DNA of 27,044 nt from Allocoleopsis sp036703385. Lineage in GTDB: Bacteria; Cyanobacteriota; Cyanobacteriia; Cyanobacteriales; Coleofasciculaceae. The notes beneath the pieces are model-generated. The model saw nothing but the letters and a program-made list of their open reading frames with translations, did no database searches and was not told the DNA's origin. The stretch covers positions 1 to 27,044 of the forward strand of contig NZ_DATNPA010000312.1 of the NCBI RefSeq assembly GCF_036703385.1, written 5' to 3'. Shown piece by piece: positions 8,201 through 14,884 of this stretch. A program made the translations under genes and the position numbers. Position 1 is the stretch's first letter. Every line of letters begins with the position of its first letter.

Positions 8201-9593
8201 TTTGATTGGCAGTGATATCTCCCGCCAAATTAGGATTAGGTCGATACTGATTGGTTAAAAAGACCAGCCCCCCTGGATTGCTGATAGTGCCAACTGTGAT
8301 GTTGGCACCCGATGCAGGTGCAAGTGAGGGATTAGGGTTAGTCCCGAACACAGTAGGGTCAGGTGCTGGAAAACCGCCCAACGCCGACCAGTCCACACCC
8401 GCCCGCACATCCAGGGTGGGAGTTGTGTTGCCTTGAATCGTAATCGGCGTACCATCCGATAGAGTCACACTCGCGAGGGAAGCGATCGTTTGAGCGTTGT
8501 TAATCGGTGTTGTGTTACCGGGATGGATGGAATTGGCAGCTGTATCGGTTCCTGTAATGCTGACATTACCTAGGGTTACACTCCCACCCGCCACTATGTG
8601 CAGCGATGCACCCGTATAGTTTCCTAAACTGACATCTCCACTCGACAAAATAATCGGGTCATAGGGACTGAAAAGATTCCCCAAACTCCCATCCAACGTT
8701 TCAATCCGAAAATTTCCCTCGGCCCAATAGTGAGCATCACCTCCGACGGTGTTGGCACTGCGTAACACCATATCCCCACCGGAGTAGAACCCACTGTTGA
8801 GATGATTCAAGGCAAAAATATCCACCCCAAGATTACCCTGCACCATCAATTTTCCAACCGCAGAGGCAACAAATGGGTTAATTGCACTGTCCCTTACCTG
8901 CACGGTATCCTGTGCTTGCAGCGTTAAATCTCTGCCTGCACTTAACTGACCTTGTAAGTTCAGATTCCCTGCCGCCAGCGTCAAGTCTTGACCCGCTGTC
9001 AAGTTACCAGTATTAGTAATATTTCCAGGTTGTGAGCCATACTGCACCCCAAGAGGAACATTAATCGATAACAAAGGCGGTGCTTGAGGGTTAGTGGCAC
9101 TAAACTGGGTTCCACCGGGAAACTGGAAACTAGTGGCTGTGGTGGCTAGGAACGAACCATTGATGTCGAGTCTGGCGTTTGAGCCAAAGATGATGCCATT
9201 GGGATTGAGCAAAAACAGGTTAGCATGGCCATTGACGCCCAACGTTCCCAAAATATTAGAGACATTCGTCCCAGTAACACGACTGAAGATGTTGTCAATG
9301 CCGATGGGGTTAGCAAAGTAGACTCGCTGCCCACTGTTCACGTTGAATTCTTGGAAACTGTGGAACAGGTTGGTATTCCGTTGTGCGCCGCCTTTGATCA
9401 GGTCAGCGGGAAGCCCTTGCACATTGGCACCCGGAGTCACGAGAGAGCCTTCAGTCCCTAGGGTAGTATCAGGCGTAATCTGTGCCAGCATCGGGGGAGT
9501 GGGAAGGATTGCGATCGCAAATAGTTGAGCGAGTGTCCCAATGCCTATCCGAATACTCGTCCTTTCCAACCCACAACCCCTACTTGTACTCAC
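5217..9593 (-). CDS. Large two-partner-secretion exoprotein, filamentous haemagglutinin N-terminal domain (TpsA-type), 1458 aa
   Basis: It starts at a GTG with AAGGGG six bases upstream. A signal peptide ends near PPMLAQ and is followed by a TPS domain (about residues 40-195) nearly identical to that of the downstream paralogue. The body is about 1,100 residues of parallel beta-helix repeats with many GNAGSI, GDITI and LTLDN-type rungs. Two near-identical 58-residue blocks (SDSQN...FLNQATVSAKNQG) lie in tandem around residues 855-970. The C-terminal 150 residues carry GRGGLPPAPDDPLSTGG and PPWVTR, as in the paralogue, plus the two sole cysteines of the mature chain. This is the first gene of the probable minus-strand operon 9593-1. 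Its likely route is Sec then a TpsB pore, but no TpsB gene is in the window. The beta-helix and TPS calls are firm; the biological role (adhesion, sheath or aggregation) is inference. Confidence 0.92.
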   Translation of the reverse strand: MSTSRGCGLERTSIRIGIGTLAQLFAIAILPTPPMLAQITPDTTLGTEGSLVTPGANVQGLPADLIKGGAQRNTNLFHSFQEFNVNSGQRVYFANPIGIDNIFSRVTGTNVSNILGTLGVNGHANLFLLNPNGIIFGSNARLDINGSFLATTATSFQFPGGTQFSATNPQAPPLLSINVPLGVQYGSQPGNITNTGNLTAGQDLTLAAGNLNLQGQLSAGRDLTLQAQDTVQVRDSAINPFVASAVGKLMVQGNLGVDIFALNHLNSGFYSGGDMVLRSANTVGGDAHYWAEGNFRIETLDGSLGNLFSPYDPIILSSGDVSLGNYTGASLHIVAGGSVTLGNVSITGTDTAANSIHPGNTTPINNAQTIASLASVTLSDGTPITIQGNTTPTLDVRAGVDWSALGGFPAPDPTVFGTNPNPSLAPASGANITVGTISNPGGLVFLTNQYRPNPNLAGDITANQISTANLSVASNSGDIILDATGNVSVPGTSDAGGRNFALGSFADIYNSGDTGNAGSITIKADGNISIGSGLALTNSNSFGAINTSVNTRTDRGNAGNSGGVQLTSTNGNIGVNGGIFTNSTSERGGNAGNSGNVILRALQGSINIIPNWAGAIITRTDSRPITDSRGRVIAIGTTGDAGSIEIDARAINIQGRPSSSDRDITAESTRNGLSGNIIFNSQTPLNLTELQIGTDAGDGGSGNVTIQAPSLTLNNTQITTTSRGENAAGDIRIATGGSVVLTNNSSLKSSSLFGGSGNGGSIQIAASNLTVEQQSSVESTSDGSGKVGNILIDATSGKVLLDNGRISSVVESTDAENTAGDVTIKAAAIEMRNGSILDTKSQSTRSHPSSVTLQARDRIDITNSQVLSDSQNNTGGFGEIQIQATQGSVFLNQATVSAKNQGSDKAGDIFISARDRIDITNAQVLSDSQNDEGGLGQIQIQATQGSVFLNQATVSAKNQGADKAGDIFINAGDRITIANSNILADGTFGGIFVGSSFSDPDAGAHPQTIAIDNSNLTTTNAIVNGAGDAGEIFLRATGGTSITNNSSLSGFTVGSGQGASIDITTGSLLLDNSKLDVATQGEGNAGTVRIQASGSVAIQQQGRIQSRVESPGVGNGGNIEIIAPAIAISNGASIQAQSTGVGNSGNIDITGSAITITNGASMQVNHNSTNTAANGTSSNAGKIRVQANTLTLDNGAAITAETISGNGGDIELVAKDLKLYRNSVISTSAGSPQNPGNGGRISIDVRGGFVTAVPKENSDIIANAFGGQGGQITIQALRVVGLQARSGLSPEELQALRYNGTSDISVSSNAGLQGNIQIENQSHDPSQGLIELSVTPVDPAGLISQDCAAANRQTTKDQSTFFVIGRGGLPPAPDDPLSTGGVSPPWVTRHLGTASNAGPVVALPSSQPKPPLVEAQGIVIGSNGEVILTAESATTTPHQSGFSAPRCTREQSTKTNFF
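6684..7031 (-). repeat. In-frame tandem duplication, two 174-bp units inside the large TPS gene
   Basis: Two adjacent copies (about 6684-6857 and 6858-7031) share long identical stretches, for example around GATAAAGATATCCCCAGCC at 6687 and 6861. The period is 174 bp, equal to 58 residues or roughly two to three beta-helix rungs. The high DNA identity points to a recent expansion of the helix. Confidence 0.85.
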
Positions 9594-9627
9594 AGTAGAC
9601 CCCTTGAAGCAAACACTTCTAATATAT

Positions 9628-9641
9628 CCTCCGGTGGGAGG
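9628..9641. promoter_or_regulatory. Short hairpin in the 5' leader of the large TPS gene
   Basis: CCTCC and GGAGG pair with a four-base loop (GGTG), and the stem extends outward by A-T pairs. It lies about 35 bases upstream of the GTG start, between the divergent TPS operon and the cupin gene. On the minus strand the 3' arm is GGAGG. A role in translation control is possible but unproven. Confidence 0.3.
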
Positions 9642-9752
9642 ATGTTGTTTCTGTAAAAGCTGATAATGTTTTTACTTTGGCTGGATTTGACTGAGAAGTC
9701 TCAAGAATTTTCAGCCTCATTTTCAGCCAACTCTAGCCATTTCCTATTAGCC

Positions 9753-10115
9753 ATGCCGCAACTAATTGCACAACCCACTCGCATTGAAGCAGCAGGCAAC
9801 AAGCCTAAATTAATCGACGAATACATCGGTGGCGTATCCACCCAAACTTCAGCTGTCAGTATCGCCCATATGCGCTCTCCCAGTGGCTGGATGGAACCCG
9901 GACAACGCCCGGAGTTTGATGAATTTACCATTGTGCTGAAGGGAATGCTGCACGTTGAATACGAAGGGGGCGAGATGGAGGTTCAGGCGGGACAGGCTGT
10001 GATAGCTCGGAAAGGTGAGTGGGTTCGTTACAGCACTCCCTCTCCAGAAGGTGCGGAGTATATTGCCGTGTGTCTGCCAGCCTTTTCTCCTGACATCGTG
10101 CATCGTGATGCGTGA
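9753..10115 (+). CDS. Small cupin-fold protein, 120 aa
   Basis: This is a single-domain cupin. The first conserved motif region is GQRPEFDEFTIVLKGMLHVE, and the second follows as VQAGQAVIARKGEWVRYS. The usual HxH metal ligands of motif 1 are absent: Pro and Glu lie where the histidines normally sit, although the motif glutamate (FDEF) remains. Classical metal-dependent enzyme activity is therefore uncertain. The start is set at ATG 9753 (MPQLIAQPTRIEAAGN), because the 29 residues in front of it in the same frame do not look like part of the fold. The gene is divergent from the TPS operon, and its stop codon lies only a few bases before a transposase remnant. The function is unknown; sensing or binding of a small molecule is one option. 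Confidence 0.8.
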   Translation: MPQLIAQPTRIEAAGNKPKLIDEYIGGVSTQTSAVSIAHMRSPSGWMEPGQRPEFDEFTIVLKGMLHVEYEGGEMEVQAGQAVIARKGEWVRYSTPSPEGAEYIAVCLPAFSPDIVHRDA

Positions 10116-10121
10116 CGTACC

Positions 10122-10367
10122 CGACGCTCATCTATCAGCAAACAAAAGAAAAAGCAAGCTTTAGAAGACGAGAGAGTTCGTAATGGTATTGAAGGAAAAT
10201 TTGGAGTCTCTAAACGCAGATTTAGCTTGAATAGAGTTATGCGTCAACTAGCTAATACCTCTCAAACAGCTATTGCTATTACTTTTTTGGTCATAAATTT
10301 GTCCGCCCTGCTACGGCAGGTTTTTTGCCTTTTTTTGTGCTTTCAGCAAAACCACATCTTTGGGTAA
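10122..10367 (+). pseudogene. C-terminal fragment of an IS4/IS5-superfamily DDE transposase
   Basis: A frame open to the stop at 10365 reads KQALEDERVRNGIEGKFG, then SKRRFSLNRVM and ETAIAITFLVINL-like text (here QTAIAITFLVINL). This is the C-terminal end of DDE transposases. The spacing R-x3-E-x6-K, which includes the catalytic Glu, is intact. The N-terminal two thirds of the enzyme and any start codon are missing, and no terminal inverted repeats were found. The residues after VINL are probably read-through into flanking DNA. It abuts the cupin stop codon, so it marks an old insertion or deletion event there. Confidence 0.75.
10307..10326 (+). terminator. Rho-independent terminator-like hairpin
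   Basis: CCTGC and GCAGG form a 5-bp stem with loop TACG, followed directly by TTTTTT and more T-rich sequence. It is placed to end plus-strand transcription from the cupin gene and transposase remnant before the convergent kinase gene. Confidence 0.6.
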
Positions 10368-10474
10368 AGCTAACTATTATTCGGCTTGCCGTAGGCTACC
10401 GCTCCAGGATTAGAGAACGCTGAGGTAAGAGAAAGAGAGATTTATACGTTTGAATGCAACTTCGTATCACAATA

Positions 10475-13414
10475 TTAGCAATTGCATTCAGCAGGCAGCG
10501 TAAACCAAAACTTTGAGCCAGCATTGAGTTCACTAATAACACCAATTTCTCCCCCGTGAGCGTTAACAATTTGGCGACATTGATACAAACCCAAACCAAT
10601 ACCTGTTAAATGCTTCGTATGCAACCCTCGAATATAAAGTTTGAACAGACTATTCTGTTGTTCTTGGCTCATTCCCACGCCGTTATCCTGAAGAGTGCAG
10701 CAAATCTTTTGGTTTTCTAGGGTAACTTCCAAATTCAGGTTCCGTCCTGGTGGGTTATGTTTTAAAGCATTGGTGAGCAAGTTTTCCAAGACTCGCCGCA
10801 GCTGAGTTGGATCAGCATTGATGAACGGGCAATTTGGCGGGAATTTCTGAATCAGAGTCGCTTGGTTTTGAGCCAGCATAGGCGAATAGTCGGTAATTAA
10901 GTCCTGACACAATTGCTCTAGCTGTATTGGTTGGCAGTGCAGTTCTAATTGACGCTCTTCGTTAAAATGATCTTCTAAAAGGGAGTTGATTAAATTCAGC
11001 TGACGCTCGTTGCTGGTGAGCATTCGTTCTAGCAAAGGCCGAGAAAGGTTTACCGCATCTGCCGCTGATTTATACAAATTATTTAATAGCATTGACATTC
11101 CCAACAAAGAAGTGCGGAGATCGTGGGAAACGGCTTGCAGGAATACATCTTTAAGTTGGTTGAGTTCCTGAAGTTCGGTCATTTTAGCGGTGAGTTCTTG
11201 GGTTCGCTCGTCTACCTGGGATTCCAAATGAACGGCGAGGTCTGTAATCTGTTGATAGAGCTCCGCTTGCTGGATAGCGATCGCAACTTGTGTCGCTAGT
11301 GAAGTAAGCCAGTCAATTTCCCATGACTGCCAGTGACGCGGCTGGCTACATTGGTTAACGACTAAGGCTCCATATAGTTCATTTCCTACCCAAATCGGCA
11401 CGGCTAAGATGGCTGCGACTTGATATTCGGTGTGCTGCTCGGCGATTTGACAGGAGCAAGGGGTTGCTCTGGTATCCTCAACAGCAACGACGTGACCCTG
11501 GTTAAATAGCGATCGCCAGCCTTGTATCGTTTCCTCATCATCAACAATCATGTTGCGAACAGAGGGATAACTAGGGTCTACCGATTCAGCAATGACTACA
11601 CCTTTTAACCGGGTTGAAGGTCGAAGGTTTGAGGGTTGAAGGGTTGGAGGTTGAAGGTTGAAGGTTTTTTGGTTGAAGGTTTTTTGGTTGAAAGTTTGTT
11701 GGTTTGAGGATTGAAAGGTTGACCTTTCAACTTGTCTTAGCGCAGTGGTAGCAGCGATAGGAGTCTCATTTGCCAACTGACTACCCTTTAACTCTTGAGA
11801 AATCCCATCAATTTGACCAATAAAGACACGATCTGCGTTGAGAAATTCTCGGACTTCGGCTACTGTAGTGTTCAGAATTTGATCGAGATGGAGAGAGCGC
11901 CGAATCCGCATCGCCATCTCTGCTAACAAGCGCTGCCTTTCAGCCGCTTCGCTAACGTGCTCAGCAGCAGCTCGGAGTTGCGCTTCAGTTCGCTGGCGCT
12001 CAGTAATATCCTGTACTGTGCCTCTGATACCGCCCTTGTAAATCTCCGATTGTTCGCAAACTGTGCGTTCTGAACCATTGGGCAGTACAATCCGATAATC
12101 CAGAGAGTAGGGCTTATTGTCTCGGAGAGCGCCTCGAATTGCCTGTCCCACGCGATCGCGGTCTGCGGGATGAACAACCCTAAAAAGAGTTTCCCAACTC
12201 GGCTCAAATGCTTTGGGGGTGAAACCAAAGAGGCGATACAGTTCATCTGACCACCGCAATTTCTGCTCAGGTAAAGATGATTCATTGCACATCTCATAAA
12301 AATCCCAGTTTCCCAGTTGAGCTAGGCGTTGAGCATTAGCCAGACTCGCTTCTCGCTCCTTGAGTAAATCCACGGCACGAGCACGCTCCGATTCAGCGGC
12401 GGCTAAGACTAATCCCGTGATGGAAACCACACCCATAAAGCCTTGTAAAAACAGGACGGCTTGTTTGATGTCAGTCTTTCCTACAAAGGGTCCGACGCCC
12501 TGCATGGCTCCCCAAATGGCAATAATCGAGACCATCAGGATTGCCATAATTGCACCTCGCTGAGTGAAGCGAATCGCAGCCCAGATAACAAAAGGAAAGG
12601 GGAGATATTCCAGGGGATAGTGAGGCATCTCAACCGCTGGTTTTGACCCGAAAACCAACCAGCTGACGATAAACAACAGGGTAAAGCAGATAACAGCTTC
12701 AGCTGGAGTGGGCATTTCTTCGCCCTCAGAAGGTGTATTACAAGGTGAGAGTTTGGGAGAGATTGTAAAACTTTTCTGTAGCCACAAATTCTTACCTTTC
12801 CTCTCTAAAATTTGCCTGCATTTCTGTCGGCATTGCGCCAGCGCTATTGCCCATCTAACCTTCGTCATCCAATGGCGACCAATCAACAGTATGGGGGTGA
12901 CAATTAAAATTCCCATGCCATCACCCACCCACAAAGTCCACCAGTTTTCTTGCCAATTCTGAGGCTCAACGGTACCGCCCAAACAGCCAACGAGTGTACT
13001 GATGCTGGCATTAACGAGGGGCGAACCCCAGGCTCCCCAGACAACTAGCTGTAGGACATATTGCAGCCGTTTCAGGGAGGGACAAAACTTTACCCAGGAC
13101 AATACTTTTGCTCCAACCAGAGCTTGTAAAGTGATGCCGAAAGCTAAGGCAAAGGCCATGACCAAAGATACCTGTGACTGGCACCAGAAGAAAGACCCTA
13201 GTGCTACCCCCGGCCAGACACGCCGTCCTTCCAAGAGCAAGCCTGCCAAGGCAATTCCGGCGGGAGGCCATAAGGGGGAAGCCTCTAAACCCAGCCCTAG
13301 AGATGAGACGGCAAGCTTAGCTGCACCATAGTAGGCAACAGCGATCGCGCCGACGACGGCAAAATATCGCCAACAGTGTCTCTGTCTCAGGGGCATAAGG
13401 TTTTGTAGATTCAT
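10475..13414 (-). CDS. Membrane sensor histidine kinase, MASE1-PAS-GAF-HisKA-HATPase, 979 aa
   Basis: The N-terminal 340 residues are a multi-pass MASE1-type sensor (SPLWPPAGIALAGLL, then VGDGMGILIVTP), with a long cytoplasmic-looking insert between helices. A PAS domain follows (about 365-475, ending GTVQDITERQ) and then a GAF (about 500-720). The kinase core has the phospho-acceptor His764 in AVSHDLRTS, N box ENLLTNALKH, G1 DNGVGM and G2 GIGLGLYQ, so it should be active. I chose ATG 13414 (MNLQNLMPL) because AAGGG lies 10 bases upstream; ATG 13492 would add 26 residues. A repeat-derived, Gln/Asn/Phe/Thr-rich insert of about 39 residues sits in the GAF. The gene lies downstream of the receiver-LuxR regulator on the same strand, separated by about 395 bp, and the two may be partners. 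The signal sensed is unknown. Confidence 0.9.
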   Translation of the reverse strand: MNLQNLMPLRQRHCWRYFAVVGAIAVAYYGAAKLAVSSLGLGLEASPLWPPAGIALAGLLLEGRRVWPGVALGSFFWCQSQVSLVMAFALAFGITLQALVGAKVLSWVKFCPSLKRLQYVLQLVVWGAWGSPLVNASISTLVGCLGGTVEPQNWQENWWTLWVGDGMGILIVTPILLIGRHWMTKVRWAIALAQCRQKCRQILERKGKNLWLQKSFTISPKLSPCNTPSEGEEMPTPAEAVICFTLLFIVSWLVFGSKPAVEMPHYPLEYLPFPFVIWAAIRFTQRGAIMAILMVSIIAIWGAMQGVGPFVGKTDIKQAVLFLQGFMGVVSITGLVLAAAESERARAVDLLKEREASLANAQRLAQLGNWDFYEMCNESSLPEQKLRWSDELYRLFGFTPKAFEPSWETLFRVVHPADRDRVGQAIRGALRDNKPYSLDYRIVLPNGSERTVCEQSEIYKGGIRGTVQDITERQRTEAQLRAAAEHVSEAAERQRLLAEMAMRIRRSLHLDQILNTTVAEVREFLNADRVFIGQIDGISQELKGSQLANETPIAATTALRQVERSTFQSSNQQTFNQKTFNQKTFNLQPPTLQPSNLRPSTRLKGVVIAESVDPSYPSVRNMIVDDEETIQGWRSLFNQGHVVAVEDTRATPCSCQIAEQHTEYQVAAILAVPIWVGNELYGALVVNQCSQPRHWQSWEIDWLTSLATQVAIAIQQAELYQQITDLAVHLESQVDERTQELTAKMTELQELNQLKDVFLQAVSHDLRTSLLGMSMLLNNLYKSAADAVNLSRPLLERMLTSNERQLNLINSLLEDHFNEERQLELHCQPIQLEQLCQDLITDYSPMLAQNQATLIQKFPPNCPFINADPTQLRRVLENLLTNALKHNPPGRNLNLEVTLENQKICCTLQDNGVGMSQEQQNSLFKLYIRGLHTKHLTGIGLGLYQCRQIVNAHGGEIGVISELNAGSKFWFTLPAECNC
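11609..11725 (-). repeat. Degenerate GGTTGAA-type short tandem repeat inside the kinase GAF domain
   Basis: On the plus strand, units such as GGTTGAAGG, GGTTTTTTGGTTGAA and GGTTTGAGG recur across about 115 bp. They encode a low-complexity stretch with TFNQKTFNQKTFN. This resembles cyanobacterial short tandem repeats but lies in coding sequence without breaking the frame. A perfect 9-bp inverted repeat (TTGAAAGGT/ACCTTTCAA, 11711-11730) lies at its right end. Confidence 0.7.
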
Positions 13415-13590
13415 GTTGCTGCGACCCTTAAAATTCTCTGTTTCATTCTTGCTTTCTTTCAGAAAATCACCTCTAAAAATAGCTTCTATCATTGAATACT
13501 TTTCGTCTTCCCCCAGGTGGATGAGCCGAAAGACTTATTAATTAAAGCTTTTATAAAGCGCTCTCTGGCAGGTTTCCACTTAAGTCAAGC

Positions 13591-13614
13591 TAAATCACCC
13601 AATCGGGTGATTTA
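13591..13614. other. Perfect 10-bp inverted repeat (TAAATCACCC / GGGTGATTTA)
   Basis: The arms flank the loop AATC, and a further TCAAG/CTTGA pairing is possible outside a small bulge. There is no T-tract on either side, so it is a weak candidate for a classical terminator. It lies between the LuxR-type regulator (upstream on the minus strand) and the MASE1 kinase start, where an operator or attenuating structure would fit. Confidence 0.5.
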
Positions 13615-13653
13615 AAAGACTTGAATTGCATCCATTTTCTGAATTATTTATCA

Positions 13654-13746
13654 CCTGAAAAGACCTAAAAGGCTAGGATTTACTACATAATAAGTAGCCG
13701 CTATTAGGGTCAGGTAATTATAAATTTTGGCTGTAGTCTTTTCAGG
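13654..13746. repeat. 93-bp element bounded by perfect 11-bp inverted repeats
   Basis: CCTGAAAAGAC at 13654-13664 matches GTCTTTTCAGG at 13736-13746 exactly. The interior is AT-rich with smaller stems (TACTACATAATAAGTA). It could be a tiny MITE-like element or a structured leader. No target-site duplication was seen. Confidence 0.4.
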
Positions 13747-13809
13747 AATCACTAGTTATTTAGCCAGAATTCCGAACCATTACTCTCCTGATGTTAAAAA
13801 ATTAGTTAT

Positions 13810-14517
13810 TTAATTTACTAAACGATTTTCTAATGCAAATCGTATCAGCTCAGCTCTATTAGTCGTTTCGCTCTTTCGTAAGAGGCTACTGACGTGCTTT
13901 TCGATTGTCCGAGGACTGCGGTACAGCTTTTTACCAATTTCCACGTTGGATAGACCTGTAGCGAGCAAAACTAACACTTCCTTTTCTCGTTCGGTCAGAT
14001 CGATCACTAGGGGGCTGGGAGCGATCGCCTCGGCTTGCATCTTGTCTATTTTTGATGGCGATTGCCAATCGGATAGGCGATCGGGTAGGGTGATCACGTC
14101 AGGCTGGGTCAATCCTGGCCTGTCCCCAGAAAAAAATCGCCACTCGTATTGACGTTCCAACAGATTGCGAATCACCGCACCCAATTCCTGCATCTCAAAA
14201 GGCTTGGGTAAATATACATCGCACCCGGTCTGGTAACCCCTAATTCGTGCCTCTGTATCGGTGCGTTCGGTTAAAAAGACCACAGGTAACACGCGAAACG
14301 ATGGGTGCTGGCGAACTTTCCGCACCAGTTCATACCCGTCCATTCGGGGCATGTTGATATCTGTAACCAGTACATGAGGATGGTGCGTTTCGATCATCGA
14401 GAGTGCCTGTTGACCATCTTCAGCTGCGATGACTGAGTAGCCAGACATCTCCAGATAGTCACTTACAGAAAGGCGGGTTCCCAGGTTGTCGTCTGCAACC
14501 AGGATAAGCAATGGCAT
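13810..14517 (-). CDS. Receiver-LuxR (NarL/FixJ) response regulator, Ycf29-like, 235 aa
   Basis: This is a DNA-binding response regulator. The receiver (residues 1-122) has acidic pocket Asp9/Asp10, phospho-acceptor Asp53 (VTDINMPRMDG), Thr83 and Lys105 (YLPKPF). A linker of about 50 residues leads to a LuxR-type helix-turn-helix (about 172-232, LTEREKEVLVLLATGLSN ... SPRTIEKHVSSLL). The stretch RIRGYQTGCDVYLPKPF and the overall layout are most like the Ycf29 regulators of cyanobacteria and red-algal plastids; that assignment is by pattern only. Its stop is about 395 bp before the MASE1 kinase start on the same strand. Co-regulation or partnership is plausible, but the gap contains two inverted-repeat structures, so a single transcript is not assured. 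Confidence 0.88.
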   Translation of the reverse strand: MPLLILVADDNLGTRLSVSDYLEMSGYSVIAAEDGQQALSMIETHHPHVLVTDINMPRMDGYELVRKVRQHPSFRVLPVVFLTERTDTEARIRGYQTGCDVYLPKPFEMQELGAVIRNLLERQYEWRFFSGDRPGLTQPDVITLPDRLSDWQSPSKIDKMQAEAIAPSPLVIDLTEREKEVLVLLATGLSNVEIGKKLYRSPRTIEKHVSSLLRKSETTNRAELIRFALENRLVN

Positions 14518-14617
14518 GGGGTACTGATCTAAGAGCGAGTCTACTCTTACGCTAGGTCATATCTGCCTAACTCAACAGAAACCAGAAAACTATTTTTTTT
14601 AGGTTCTGAAGGCTAAA

Positions 14618-14650
14618 AGGGAGCCCTAACTCAGTGTACAGCGACTCCCT
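14618..14650 (-). terminator. Possible weak terminator downstream of pgi
   Basis: Read on the minus strand, AGGGAG and CTCCCT can pair across a 21-base loop and are followed by TTT. The stem is short and the loop long, and it lies about 235 bases after the pgi stop, so this is a tentative call. Confidence 0.2.
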
Positions 14651-14662
14651 CCCAGATCTCAT

Positions 14663-14716
14663 GCTCCTGTCGGCAAATTCGTATTACATGAATTCTTTCT
14701 CAAGGTGGACAGGAGC
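14663..14716. repeat. Inverted repeat GCTCCTGTC / GACAGGAGC with 36-base spacer
   Basis: The two 9-base arms are perfect complements in the spacer between the LuxR-type regulator and pgi. The function is unknown; it could fold in RNA or be the relic of a mobile element. Apart from this, the heptamer repeat nearby and the weak hairpin at 14618, I see nothing else in the 14518-14884 spacer. Confidence 0.4.
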
Positions 14717-14756
14717 CACTCTAGAGCGTGGGTCAAGTTTTCGGGCTAATCCGTGG

Positions 14757-14799
14757 TCAAAAGCCAAAAGCCAAAAGCCAAAAGTCAAAAAGCCAAAAT
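14757..14799. repeat. Heptanucleotide tandem repeat, (AAAAGCC)n type
   Basis: About five to six consecutive units of CAAAAGC/TCAAAAG with one-base slips run from GTCAAAAGCC to AGCCAAAAT. They match the short tandemly repeated heptanucleotide class common in filamentous cyanobacteria. The tract is intergenic, between pgi and the regulator gene. Confidence 0.75.
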
Positions 14800-14884
14800 C
14801 TCTTTTGAGGTCTGACGATTGACTCTTGACACACCTAGCTAATCAAACCAGAAACTCCTTGGTTGTTACAGCACCCATGTCTGA

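Noticed and set aside
9666..9752. ATG at 9666 as start of the cupin protein
   Set aside because: The extra 29 residues are low-complexity and precede the natural MPQLI start of the fold.
10376..10420. GGCTTGCCGTAGGCTACC segment as a functional site
   Set aside because: It resembles a common dispersed GCCGTAGGC-type repeat, and no pairing arm or gene signal is associated with it.
14757..14799. CRISPR array
   Set aside because: Units are only seven bases with no spacers. It is a heptanucleotide tandem repeat.
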